The notes under the pieces are model-generated. The model had not been told where the DNA came from, made no database searches, and worked only from the letters and a program-made list of their open reading frames with translations. A program made the translations under genes and the position numbers. Of a stretch of 64,000 nt of DNA, positions 23,181-35,500 are shown in pieces (the stretch's first letter is position 1; each line of letters begins with the position of its first letter). The DNA lies in assembly GCF_963678635.1 (NCBI RefSeq), contig NC_087065.1:2668001-2732000 (forward strand), written 5' to 3'. This DNA comes from Symsagittifera roscoffensis (lineage: Eukaryota > Xenacoelomorpha > Acoela > Convolutidae).

Positions 23181-26100
23181 TCAGCCTATACTTAAGTAAT
23201 ATTTCTTATGTAGATACACTTGTATGTTCGTATCAGAGAATATCACGTGTACAAGCGCGTATAATTCCCGAGGATGCAGTCTTCCTCTATTTGGATCGTA
23301 CACTGGAAGCGAAAGCTCCTTCACGTCCATTTCCACAAGGAAGTCCCTCAGCCTCGTCAAAGACAAGACTAGATTTTCTGGGTCCACGTGCTGCTTCTCT
23401 GTCGCCCTCGTTACCAAGAAGCATAAGTACTTTCCCGGTATCTGCGACACCGCCGGGGGTAAGGCTGCTACGCCCCCTATCCCTGGTCTTTGCTTCCAAA
23501 GGAATTCCACGTTTTTATATTCCCTCTTAAAATCTGCCGCTAGCGCCGTCCTAAAACTCATGTCTGCGGTGATAGCTACCGCACATGTTCTGTTTGTGAG
23601 TATGAAATCACTGTCTGTTAGTATTATGTTACTAGAATATTCATTTGGTAAATTAAAATATGACTCAACTACCCTGCCTATGTCAGGTTTCTTAGGTTCT
23701 TCACCTGTTTCTGCTTCTAAGTTTCCTGTTTCTCTTGCTATTCTCAATTTTTTTATTATCAAGTTTTCAGTGTGGGTAAGTCCTACCCCCACTCCCCGGA
23801 CAAAAATATCCATCGGCGTCCCCGTCGATCGCATACCGGGTATTAAGTCAAGATTAGAAGCTGGAATGAGAAGTTGTCCTTCCTGGGCAGCCCAGGAAGG
23901 ATCATCTCGTTCGGTCTTAATGTATTTCGCGCTTTCGCGATCTACGTCTTGAATCGTAACGCTGGTCTTTTCAGGGTCTGATGTCATTTCGTTCAGCCAC
24001 TCTAAGACACGCAGGTTCGTCAGGTCTTGTTCATTTGACTGCTGTTGCTCATCGTTGAACTCCACCTCGGGTTTCGACCAGTCGTCAACCCACTCATCGT
24101 TGTGGTCATCGATTATGCCAATGTCCTGTGACACTGTTATTTCCTCTAAACCCACTACTTCCTCCACTATTTTCTTTAGATCTATCCTATCCACTACAAA
24201 GTCGTCACCGTAAGGATTGTATTTCTTTCTTAGTCTCGTCCCGTCTTTCTGACGAGTCTGCATCGTGAACGGAAGATCTGGTTCCATGTTCTTGGGAACC
24301 TCTGTCTGTTCGGAATCCTGCCAATCTTCCTCTGCGTAGGGCAAGGTTTCATCGTCCGCTTCGATCTGTTCGTTTGGATCCAGGTCCAATGGTGTATCCG
24401 TACCTTCCTCTACGACTTCGTTTCCATCGTTCTTCTCCCTGGTGCCTTTTTCATTGACCTCACAAGCAGGATCCATCATTAGATAATCCCCTTCTTCCAT
24501 GTCTGCAGGTATACACCAGTCTTCTGTCGATGGATTGTGTGGCTTGATGTTCTCGTAGTGGGCGGCTCGGCCAGTACTCAGTCTATAAAAGCGTCCCTCT
24601 TGGTGCACCTCTGTAATCATGAAGGGTCCCCTCCACTTCTTCAGAAGCTTTTTTGTCCCTTTCGGTGGTATAACGTTCTGAAATACCCATACGTAGTCTC
24701 CCACCGAGTAAGCCTTTGCACCAGCTGCTTTCTTGTCGAATCTTTTCCTCTGCCTTGCCTGTGCCTGCTGAGTGTTTCGTCTACACAAGTCGTTCAACTC
24801 CTGTTGGCGTCTGATCACATCCCTTACGTAGACCTGTGGGGATGTTTTCTTTCCCTCATACTCTGGGTAGAAGAATGTCAAGGGTAAAGATTTCTCGTGT
24901 CCCGTCAGCATCATGTGTGGACTGACTCCAGTGGTGGAGTGTTGCGTGCTATTATAAGCTCCCATCACCTGTGGAAGGTATCTGTCCCAATCGGTCATAT
25001 ACCTGGAACAGTATACTCTCAGCATCGATACTAACGTCCTATTCTGTCTTTCCACTAAGCCATTCGTCTGAGGGTGGTATGTCGTGGAGTGAGCCTGAGC
25101 GACCTGTGACCGTCTCATAAGCTCTTTCGTAAGCTCGCCTACGAAAGCCGTTCCATTGTCCGATTGAAACGTCATTGGACATCCGTGTCTTGCTATCCAA
25201 GTAATTGATCAGGTGGTCGCATGTCTCTTCCGCTGAGGCAGTTATGCAGGGCACGGCCTCTGCATACTTCGTGAAGTGATCTATCATGACCAAGACTTGG
25301 TTGTAACCGCTGTCTGTCATGCATATCTTCTGGTGATCTATCTGCACCACCTCGTTGAATTCAGACGACTCAATTGATTGTAAAGGAAATCGCAACTTCC
25401 TAGGATCCTTGACCTGTTGGCATGACAGACATGCTGTCACCCATTTCTCGCATGCCTTTTTCATCCCAGGCCACTCAAAGCGCTTCAGGATCCTCTGATA
25501 CACTTTGTCGATCCCTTGATGGCCCATCTGATCATGCGACCTGAATAATAGTTCTGTCTGATAGAGTTGCGGCAACACTATCGCGTTATATTTGTATAAG
25601 ACCTTGTCTTCTTCTCTTCTCCTGCAAGCCACGATCCCGTCCTTGTTCAGATATAATCTCCCCTCCTTCTGCATGAAGTATTGTCTCAGGATCCTATAGC
25701 TGTCTTCTTCCAGGTCACCTTTGTCAGGTGCACCGTTTTCTATCCACCTCTTTAGGTTGCTTGTCATGCGATCATTTCTCTGCGCCCTTAGAAGGTCCGA
25801 GAGTCTGTATCTCGCCTTCAAGTACGTTTTCATGACTCTCATCTGACTGTTCAGCTCGTTGGGCTGATGTGTGTCTTCTTCCATCTTAACGCACCAAATC
25901 TTCGCCAACGGTTGTGTTTCTTGTTGAAACGGCTGAAGATCAGTCCTGACTACCTCTTTCTGCGGCAACAGGCTTATCGAACGTTTCGATACCGCTATCG
26001 TTTCTAAGTCATCCGCTGCGTTGTCAAAGACTCTTTCGCTTGGTATTAGGTAGCGATCACTGTCAGGATCCTGGTACACCTCTCTGTCCAGGTTTCTCGC

Positions 26101-29100
26101 CCGAGTTTTCACTAGTAGCGTGTGTATCGCCAGTTCTGACAGTTCTGATCCCGAGGTCGAATCCCTGTCTGAATAGGTGTTCATTCTCGAGCTTTCTGAC
26201 TTATCATCCGTCGAAGGTGTTGTGCTGGAGACTGCACGCTCCTCCAGATCATGTCCGTATTTCCTTCGCATCCATCTGAACTCCCCGGACAAAACTTTGT
26301 TCTCTAGGTCCTGTTTCTCATCAGGAATTTTCTCGTCTATCTCGGACTCCCCGGACAAATTTACTTGTCCCGGGTGTTGATCTTGTGATTGCTGGTTTTT
26401 CTCATCATCCTTCTCCCCGGACAAATAGTCTTGCAGCAGATTTTGTTCTACCTCTTCACCCTCTTTTTCCCGGTCTACAAAGGTGACGGTTTTCTTTCGC
26501 TTGCTGCTCCCCTGTTCTTTCCGTCCGTCAGAAGTACTGGTTAAAATCTCTTGGGGTATTGAGGATACTAGTTGCTGAACTATTGTCCTACAATCCCTCT
26601 TGTTCTCCTCGTGCTGTTGTCTGGACGGCATGATTTTCACTTTCTTACTGACTGTTAGCGATGCCACTGCTGCTGTCCACTCGGGGTCATCTCTGGTCAC
26701 TTCTCTTTCTAACAATCCACCCAGCATCCGCATTACTTGTGGTGTGACTTGCACCGTTTTATCCAATAATGAGAGGCTGTTTATATTCATGCGAGAGAGT
26801 TCTTGCTGGACCAGGTTCGAGCGCAGCAACAAATCTAAGGGGACTGGATCCTCCTTGGACAGGATCTTTATCTCAGCTGCTTTCTCTACAGGTAACTCAG
26901 GATGCCCTGGAATTGGATGTCCAGACTTATCCAACCATCTCGTTAAGGGAAGCGCTTCATAAGTTTCTTTGTCCAGAAACGAGAATCCCTCCTTTACTTC
27001 CGCCTGATTGGCCTGCTTCTGCTCCAATCTTTCATAGAACTCAGTTTTCTTGCTGAGACTGTCAGCATTCTGATGTTTATCACGCATCCTATGTTCGATT
27101 ATCATATGGTAGCCATCCAATCTGACTATCCATCTACCAATATAACTCTGATCCATCGAGTAGGTCTTCAACCAGGATAACGCTCTGTTGTCCACGCGTA
27201 ACTTGAAGGGAGCGCTCCCCAAGTATGCACGGTACTTCTCCACGAAGGTAACTACTGCAAACATTTCTGCTTTTGGTGCGCCATATTTCATCTCTGTGTC
27301 ACTCAGGACCTTGCTGCCGTATGCAATGGGACGGAGAACTGTTCTTCCGTTCCATTCTTGCTCTTGATGCAAGATTCCTGAGATGGCCACCACCGATGCG
27401 TCCGTGTCAAGAACATACATGCCCTTTTCTGTAGGCATGCCTAGCACTGGCGCTTCGCACAGTTCCCGCTTTATGTTCTCGAAAGCAACTTGTGCTTCAT
27501 CGTTCCATTCGAACTTCTTCCCTTTGTTGCGCATCAGCTTCTGCATCGGATACACTTTGTCCGCATATCCCTTAATGAATTCTCGGTAGTAATTGGCAAA
27601 CCCTAGGAAGCTCATGAGCTGTGTGTCCGTTCTCGGAGCTTTCCATGTCAACACTGCTTCCACTGCGTCCGGATCTGGCCTCACACCATGCCTGTCCACC
27701 ATTCTTCCCAGGTACTTGATCGAATCCCTAAGGATTTCACATTTCGATGGTTTGCATTTCAAGCCTGCTCTTTTCATACATCCGAAGACCTCATCGAGCC
27801 GATCAATGTGATCCTCTAGGCTCGGTGTCGCTATGACTACGTCATCCACGTAGCACATCAAGAGGTTCCCGTACTTTTTGGTCACTCCTGTCAAAGCCTG
27901 AGCCATCAGCCTTTGAAAAGTTGCTGTCGCATTGCACAAGCCGAAGGGCATCCTCTTCCACTGGTACAATCCCAATTCGCACGCGAATCCGGTTTTCTCT
28001 CTGTCCTTCTTTCGCAGAGGGACCTGCCAGAAGGCAGAACCCAAGTCCAGTGTGGTGAAGAACTTGGCATCACCAAGTTTAGATAGGCTCTCGTCTATTC
28101 GCGGTATCGGGTACGCATCTTTAATCGTTACCGCGTTCAAGTAACGAAAGTCGCAACAAAATCTAAGCTGCCCCCCTTTCTTTTTCGCCATTACTACTCC
28201 GCAAGCCCATGGTGATTTCGAGGGTTCTATCATGTCGTATTCAAGCAACATTTCTATTTCCGCTCGGCACGCTTCCGATTTATGTGGTGTCATTCGCCTT
28301 GCGCCTTCCCTATGGGGAACGGCGCCCTCTTCTAGTTCGATTTCGTGTTCGACGAAATTACAGCAACCGATGTCCGCCTTATGTTTTGAAAATACTTCGG
28401 CGTTCCGATCTAGGAGGTCCCGCAATTTTTCAAAATCTCCCTCACCTATTTTTCCTTTTAAATGTTCTATTTCTGGCAAAACCGGTTTGTCAGAATCTAG
28501 TTCATATGACGAGGGGCGTTCCGGAAAATTCGAGCAGCTTGATAAGCCGTCGTCCGTTTCGGATTTCATTGAAAACAATTTATGAATAGATTTTAATTCA
28601 TCAATCCTCTTTAAAATTTTATCTTTATTGGCATGATAAGGACAGTCTTTCACACTATATTTCTTCGAGTTTTCTGTCTCCTCATAGTCGGTCCTCATCG
28701 GCAAGGCGTAGCCAAGCTTCTTTCCACGCTGGATTGAAACCGTGGTGTCCAGTGTGTTCAACAACACACTGACACACAGTCCGTTTCGCGTTACCGAGAA
28801 GCTCCGGCCTAAAATCACCGAACTCTGACTATTTGGATTCGGTACTAAGCAAACCTGTTTACTATCACTTAACGAATTTAAATTTCTCATTCTAAAAATC
28901 GCTTCTACAGCTTGTCCTGGTTGTAACTTTACTTTTCTATCCAAAAAAACTGGTACCTTATTTTCATCTGTTATTATCCTATTAATTGGTCTCTTAACAT
29001 ACTTTCGGTCCGGGTTTCTAATCCGTATTAGACCGTTGTTCAAGTCAATCATCACGTCAAAATTCCTGACAAAATCTCTGCCCAAGATGAATTGGTCGGC

Positions 29101-30009
29101 GTCGTCCAGATTCTCTACCACCAGGAAGCTCATCCAAAGGTTCCAACCTCCCATGTGAAGGACCGTCACCGGTGTTCTTCCGGCTACGTAGATAGCTCCT
29201 CGATTTGCAGCGGCTAGTCGGAGATTCGTAGGAATCAAATCTTCCCGCGTGAAGCCCATTCTCTCCCAGGTTTTTATCGGCATCACACTTACCACCGCGC
29301 CTGTGTCCAGAAGCCCTGTGACTCCGATTTTTGTTCCGTTGGTGTCAAGCAGGTGTGCTGTCACATCTGCTTCATATCCAATATGTACCGCGTCTTGTTC
29401 CATCATGGCGTCATGGCCTATCCTGCGGACTTTGAGTTCCTCTTCACCCAAATAGATCTGCCCCATTTGGTCATCATCTGTTGTTATGTAAGTCCTGGTG
29501 TAGATGCTGATTCCATCCACGTTCAGCATTATTTGATACGGCCCATAGACCTCCAAGTAGCGTCCATGAAGTTTCTTCATGCGAGGGCCACCCGTCGTTA
29601 GTAGTGCTCGCACTGCTCTCGACTCAGTGCGTGGCTCCACCTGCCTCAGATAATCTGCATATGTGTCCAAATGCATTAAAGTGAACTCTGATGGTTCACT
29701 CAAATTTCTTATTACCTGGTGTCCAGCCACTGAGATTATCGACTGTATCTTCTTTCCCTGTGGCGCCATGCCGAACCTCTTACCGGAGATCACTTTAAGT
29801 TTCATATCTAAACTGCTTGGTGTTTTCGTCTCCTCGAACTCCGTTGCTTCGAAGGTATTCAGTTGCTCCTGAAGCTTTTCATTTTCCAGTTCAAGTTTCA
29901 CTTTTTGTTCGATTTCTTTCGTCACCAGTTCCTGTTGTACTCTATTTAGAGCATCCTTTGCGGCTGCCTTGTAATCGATCTTGAAGTCATCGGCCGCAGT
30001 TGCTGGTTC
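23181..30009 (-). pseudogene. Element A pol, 5'-deleted and frameshifted
   Basis: Reading order on the minus strand: aspartic protease (DTGA near 29296-29307, ILGRDF later), RT (FxxLDLxSAFWQ, MPFGLCNA, YVDD at 27841-27852), RNase H (TDAS, KAEMFAV, DNRAL, NADSLS), a linker of about 300 residues with three LSGE motifs, integrase (H-H-C-C zinc site, then D, D, E with QSDNG and LVERQNR), a W-R-G-P-F motif, and a C-terminal macro-like domain (about 23181-23620). The N-terminal codons encode the PBS region because of the internal deletion. A 1-bp insertion near 25199-25205 shifts frame just before the second catalytic Asp of integrase. The RT here is uninterrupted, unlike in B. Confidence 0.9.
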
Positions 30010-30024
30010 CACCCAGGAGCGCCA
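30010..30024 (-). other. Element A primer-binding site
   Basis: The plus strand reads CACCCAGGAGCGCCA; in sense this begins TGGCGCTCC, complementary to a tRNA 3' end with its CCA. It is separated from the LTR by a 12-nt spacer. It is identical to the B site at 54323-54337. The acceptor and T-stem sequence recalls tRNA-Asn, but I cannot confirm this without the host tRNA set. Confidence 0.65.
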
Positions 30025-30036
30025 TAAAAACATACA

Positions 30037-30955
30037 TGTAACATTCGCCCGGAAGATACATATCGACGGATAACAAAACTAAGTCTTAAGACGACTGGCT
30101 AGCGTCTAAACAGAGCTTTGCATGTTTTTCACCGTCTCTACCAAGCCAGTACTTTTCGGTGGTCTTTCTTACATCAGGCTGACAAAAACGCTACTGTTCT
30201 CCGGCTTCGACCAGAACGCTCAAATTAACTGAATTACATGCAAAAATAGTGAGCTCATGGCTGGGTCTCAGTATCCCCAGACCACGAGGTCACTCCTAAA
30301 AACAGGGCTACTACTTATCATATTACTATTGTTTTTGTTCAGTAGATAAAAATCATCATCTCCATCGAAGATGGATCAACCCTTTCCCCCAACTCCTAGC
30401 ACCTCATCCTTGTCCAAACGAATTAAGATCTTAATTAAATTCAAGTCAGGACATGACGGATGCTAAAATTCAATATAAGTTCATAAAAGTCCACGTCCCG
30501 AGACCCTTCCGGATTCTTGAATCCGGTGAATCAAGCTTCTTAATATCCAGTTCACAATAACTCGGAAGGCTGGGTTTTACCCTTCACCGTTGCTCGCAAC
30601 GGCCTTGCAACTATTGTAACAGCACAATAGTTGCAACTCGGAACGTCCTCTGCTGTTCGATAGTTCGTTGTTGTTCTTTCAGTCTCGATTTCGTACTGTT
30701 CGTAATCGCAGAAAAAGTTGTTCTGTTTCTTTCTGCTATTTTAGCTAAAATGGCCGTCTCTGACGTTTCTCAGAAATATGACGTCATAATTCGAATTTTT
30801 AAAAATTAGAATTCCAGAATCTTCTAGCCTTCACCGTTTGGTTAATCGTTCAAATAACGTCCTTATCCGTTCTAAATCGCCAATTCGGAAGGCTTGCTGC
30901 TAAAATACCGAATTCTGCAGAGACTGCATTTTGGCCATTCTGGTCGAATGTCACA
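30037..30955 (-). repeat. Element A 5' LTR
   Basis: 919 bp, differing from the A 3' LTR at three positions by eye and with no indel. The sense start TGTGACATTCG is at 30955 and is followed on the right by GAA, the second copy of the target-site duplication, and then by the remainder of the B LTR. Confidence 0.93.
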
Positions 30956-31681
30956 GAATTACATGCAAAAATAGTGAGCTCATGGCTGGGTCTCAGTATC
31001 CCCAGACCACGAGGTCACTCCTAAAAACAGGGCTACTACTTATTATATTACTATTGTTTTTGTTCAGTAGATAAAAATCATCATCTCCATCGAAGATGGA
31101 TCAACCCTTTCCCCCAACTCCTAGCACCTCATCCTTGTCAAAACTAATCAAAATATCAGTTAAATTCAAGTCAGGACATGACAGGATGCTAAAAGTTTAT
31201 GTGAGTTAATAAAAGTTTCCGTCCCGAGACCCTTCCGGATTCTTGAATCCAGTGAATCAAGCTCCTTAAGTTCAATTTCACACCAATCCGGAAGGCTGGT
31301 TCTCACCCTTCACCGTTGTTGGCAACGGCCTTGCAACTATTGTAGCAGCACAATAGTTGCAACTTGGAACGTTCTCTGCTATTGTAGTTCGTTGTTGTTT
31401 TTCTTTAATCTCGATTTTCGTTCTGTTCGCAATCACAGATAAAGTTGTTCTGTTTTTCACTCGCTTTTTGTTAAAATGGCCGTTTCAGCATTTCTCAGAA
31501 ATGTGACGTCATCATTCGAATTTTTGAAAATTTAAAATACTAGAATATTCTAGCCCTCACCGTTTGGCTAAACGTTCCAATAACGTCGCTAATCCTTCGA
31601 AATCATCAACTCGGAAGGCTTACTGCTCAAAATTCGAATCCTGCGTAAATTGCATTTTGGCCATTCTGGTCGAATGTCACA
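30956..31681 (-). repeat. Element B 3' LTR, inner fragment
   Basis: 726 bp matching 54544-55269 of the B 5' LTR with three substitutions seen. It resumes exactly where 11904-12100 stops, with GAA duplicated, and runs into the B internal region at 31682. It belongs to the B-type LTR subfamily, recognisable by its different centre (for example GTGAGTTAATAAAAG). Confidence 0.93.
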
Positions 31682-32500
31682 TACTCCCCGGACAGTCCGG
31701 TCAATGTCCTCATTGAATCGCGCAATGTTCTAAATGGTTACAGTGTCATCGAACAGAATTTACAAAATGCACGAAATCACCTCTATCCACGTCACATCGA
31801 CTCACTGCAGAATATAAATGGCATCATACTACATCACTATAGCCTTCAAATTCTTTCATTAATCTGCACATTGAGGATATGACTTAAGATAAAACATATT
31901 TTCTGACTTCCAGTGTCAATGTCCCGATTGAAACTTTTTCTCCTAGATTTAAAAGGTGTTGGCTTGCAGGACAGTCCTGCCAACCAACAAGCTAAAATTA
32001 TCCTACTATGCTCCTTCCCTTCGGAAATCTTGCTTGTTTATTGCCCTGAATATTAAAACTAAGAAACTTTGTGGTTAGAAGGAACAATGCAACAACCTCC
32101 CTCCTCAAGAAGCTACTCAAGTTTTTCATGTCACCACAAAGTGATCAGTCTTCCTAAGTGATTAAAAACAATCATGCAGGCTGGAATATTTAAATATACT
32201 CTTCCCTCAAGCCTTTCTAAATAAATAATAAGTGAGTGTCTCTAAAGCCACTTCAACTAAAACCAAAATGCAAATTTATAAATGCAACAATTTCAAAACT
32301 CAACTAAATGTTTCAGTTTTCAATTACAACTTGGTTGCTTGGTTTCTCACTTGAGTTTTTCACACACATAAAACAATTCTGAGTTTTAACTTTTCTTCAT
32401 CATCCCTTTGTTCTCTTCTTTTTTCGTCGTTTAGAAGTTCTAAAACTTCTAAATTCTTCTAATTTTCTTTCTTGCCGCCTCTTGTTTTCTCGACCATTCG
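31682..32500 (-). other. Element B polypurine tract and 3' UTR
   Basis: Begins (on the plus strand) with the same TACTCCCCGGACAGTCC as in A, the PPT in sense. The rest aligns closely with the A 3' UTR and keeps the GCAGGAC-A-GTCCTGC palindrome (31966-31980). There is no gene in it. Confidence 0.6.
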
Positions 32501-35500
32501 TCAATGCTCCATTTCCTCCTCCTGTGACGCTGACTCCGCACTCTTGGTTTCCGTGTCTTGTAGCACGTCATTGTCTATCCTGACGCTGTTGGAAGCCGTC
32601 CTCCAACACTTCTGCTCTTCCACCCTCTGTTTACAGCAAGGTAGGGGATCCACGTTTGATTCTCTGTTTCTACAGAAGCTGTTGTGGAGACACAACGTCA
32701 CGTTTCTCTCCAAATCTTCTTTCAGCATCTCTGCCTTCTCATTTCCACTACGCTCGCTCGTCCTGGAAATTCTTTTCACAGCGGTGGTCACTGCATTCCG
32801 ATGGGTCACGAAAGCTCGCTTGAAAGCTCCTGCCCCAATGTCCAGCTGATATTCACTGTACACTCTGCCATGTTTCGACATATGCTTTTTCGCATACTCG
32901 TACAACCATGCAGTCATGTTGTCTCTGAACCATGGCATCAATCGTTTTCTTGCCCATATCTTCTTCACTTCCATCGGAATGTTTAGAACTTTGCACAATG
33001 TCTCAAAAAGATCTAAATCTTTTAGACAATCTAATTTCTGCAATTGTTCTCTCGTCGGTGCCTCCTGTCTATTATTTTCTCTCACATGAGCTTCCAGCCA
33101 TCGTATCGCCATCATAACTCCCACTATCACTATTGTTATGGGCTGTGATGAATCTGGTAAACCCATGGAGAGCAGCTCTCCAGAGTCCCAGATCAACACC
33201 AAATTACTACGCTTGGGATACCACCAGGTCTGCAGCAAGCAGTGGCAAGGAAACTCGTCATGTGTCAACATGATGCTCCTCCAATTGCGTTTTCCTGAAG
33301 CTTCTAGCAATGGTTCCACTTCCATCATCACTCGGTGGATTTCATCAATCTCATCTACTGCATTGTAATCTGTGACAGTTGATCCTTTCTGTTTCTGTTT
33401 TTCAAAGTCACTGAAGTTCCCGCTCACATATCCCATGAACTTCTTTCCTAGTATTGACTCCAACTCCTCTTTGGTTCTCTCTGGAACTGCTGAGAACATC
33501 TTACATAGTAACTCGTAAGACTTTTCAGACATTCTCGCCAATCTCACATACTTTGGCACTGAGAAAGCTTGATCCACGATCGTTCTTGTACTCTTCACGT
33601 CCACAGCCACGAAATGTACAGGGTATCTGCTCTTGCACATTGGAGCCAACGTTGAACCCACCAAATATCGTGCTCCTGATGGTCTACAATAAGTTTCGCT
33701 GTGTCTGATGTTCATCTCTGTTTCGATTGCTTCCCTCCATTTTCCTATATACTTCTGCTCAGTCTGCAGAACTCCTGGGAATACTTCTACGCTGATGGCT
33801 GTGACCATCTCATGTTTCTGTTCTAGATTCAATAGTGACTCTAAAGAACCAAACATGCTGTAGAATCCTAGTGCTGTCACTAGATTCACATCGGTTCCTC
33901 CATGGCAATCTGCTATCAGTTCCGTTTCCGTTCTTGCTTTCATCACTACATTTCCAAACAATACCGTCAACTGCTTGTGTTGTTTCTCCAGGGTTTTCAC
34001 ACAGTCTAGACTTCCACAAACGTGACCCTCTAGTTCCACAGACTTCCGCCAGACAGCTACCAGGTTTGACCCAGTCTTCTGGTCCCCAGCCAGGCAACTC
34101 CACTCTATCTTCTCCGTTGCTCTTAGAGGCTGTTATCATCACCTTATATATGATGTTGAGGTCACGCAGGTTACAGTCCGCATTCAGTTCCCTCTGTATG
34201 TCCTGTGTCGCCCGTAATATTGAGTCAGCGTTGGGACTAGGACACCATGATGGCTTCATCAATTCCCACACTGCCATCAAGCTCGTTCTCAGTAATTCAT
34301 CAGAGAATCCCAACCCAAATTCCACTCTCTTGTCGGATTTTGGTACTGAAGGTGCAGTCACCTCTTCTTCCAAGACCAATCCCAATTTGGCCTGTGGATT
34401 GTTAACGCTCTTAGTCGTCACAATTCTGGACGTCCAGAATCTTAGTAACACCGCCTGCTCATAATCAAAGAAGCAATCGCGTATGTCTTCACTCAGGAAA
34501 GGATTGTATGCTATCCCTATAATCCCGGACACATAGCTATATGACTTCTTCTTGATCGGTCCACAGTATTCACTGGATTTCGGCAATGCTCCCATAGATT
34601 CTTTGGTGAGCCTCAACTCCTTGTTTGAGAATCTCCTGATCTCGTCTATCTTTTTCATGGGTTCCAATTCTTCAGGTTCTTTCATGTTCACCCTCATCGG
34701 TTTACTTTGCTGCATATCCAGCATTGCTAGTAAGAACATGGCTTTCGTTCGCTCATCGCCTTCCTTCAACATTTTAACACAAGTGCTTAATGCAGGTACT
34801 GAGATCTGCTCTATCAGGAATCGAATGAAACAGAGAGCGTCTCTCCGCTTTGCACACGCTACTGCTGCTCCCTCCTGGACTATCAGATCCCTCAGATTCG
34901 TCATAAGGAAAACTTTTTCCTCCTTTGATCTCTTCCTTTCTTCTGAATCATATTTTTCGCGAGTCAGTCCCATCATGCACCAGGCGAGCCTGAGTTGTAA
35001 TTCTGTCCTTACGTAAGGTACTGCCACGAGAGCATGTATTCTTGGCGTAGTCCTCATTTCTTCTTCGAAATACCTCAATACTACTGCTTTCCATGGAAGG
35101 CTCACTAACTGCTCGATCGTCTCCGCCTCTACGTCAGACGACGCCAAAGTTCCATACGCCTTCTGCTTGAGGGTGGTGCCTTGCAACATCATTTCCAGAT
35201 AACCCTCCATGGCTTTTTCGTCTTCCAGGGCCACTACATACCCTCTAGCCGAGTTCCGGTATTCCAACATCTCCATGTATCCACCGGTGGGTTCATCTAT
35301 CGACACTGTCTCCGACACTGTTAGTCGGTTGTATTCCACTGGTGTCAGTTGTCCTGCAACACTTCCTTTTCCATGATTCATGGGAGATGGTTTGAAGTCC
35401 CTCATTTTACTCTCTCCACATTGACTGAGTATTTCCATTTCTAAAGTTGCTCCAGTCAGAGTGCGGTCACTCCTTTTGGATTTATAACCGGTTGACTTTA

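Larger units (their letters stand above)
12101..30955 (-). mobile_element. Element A: internally deleted copy of the same giant family, nested in B
   Basis: 18,855 bp with complete 919-bp LTRs (5' at 30037-30955, 3' at 12101-13019) that differ at only 3 positions by eye. It sits in the 3' LTR of element B with GAA repeated on both sides. Compared with B it lacks about 5.7 kb: the leader, all of gag and the zinc-knuckle region. The PBS is joined directly to the protease-proximal part of pol at 30009/30010. Pol has a 1-bp frameshift in integrase. ORF3 has two nonsense codons and one templated indel. It could move only with proteins supplied in trans. Whether the deletion preceded its transposition cannot be told from the window. 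Confidence 0.95.

Noticed and set aside
23224-23952. Plus-strand 242-codon frame conserved in both elements
   Set aside because: Antisense to the macro-domain end of pol, where substitutions follow the pol frame; treated as a shadow.
31278-31460. 60-codon minus-strand frame repeated at 54866-55048
   Set aside because: It lies across the LTR hairpins in both copies of a B-type LTR, is low in complexity and is absent from the A LTR; not a credible gene.
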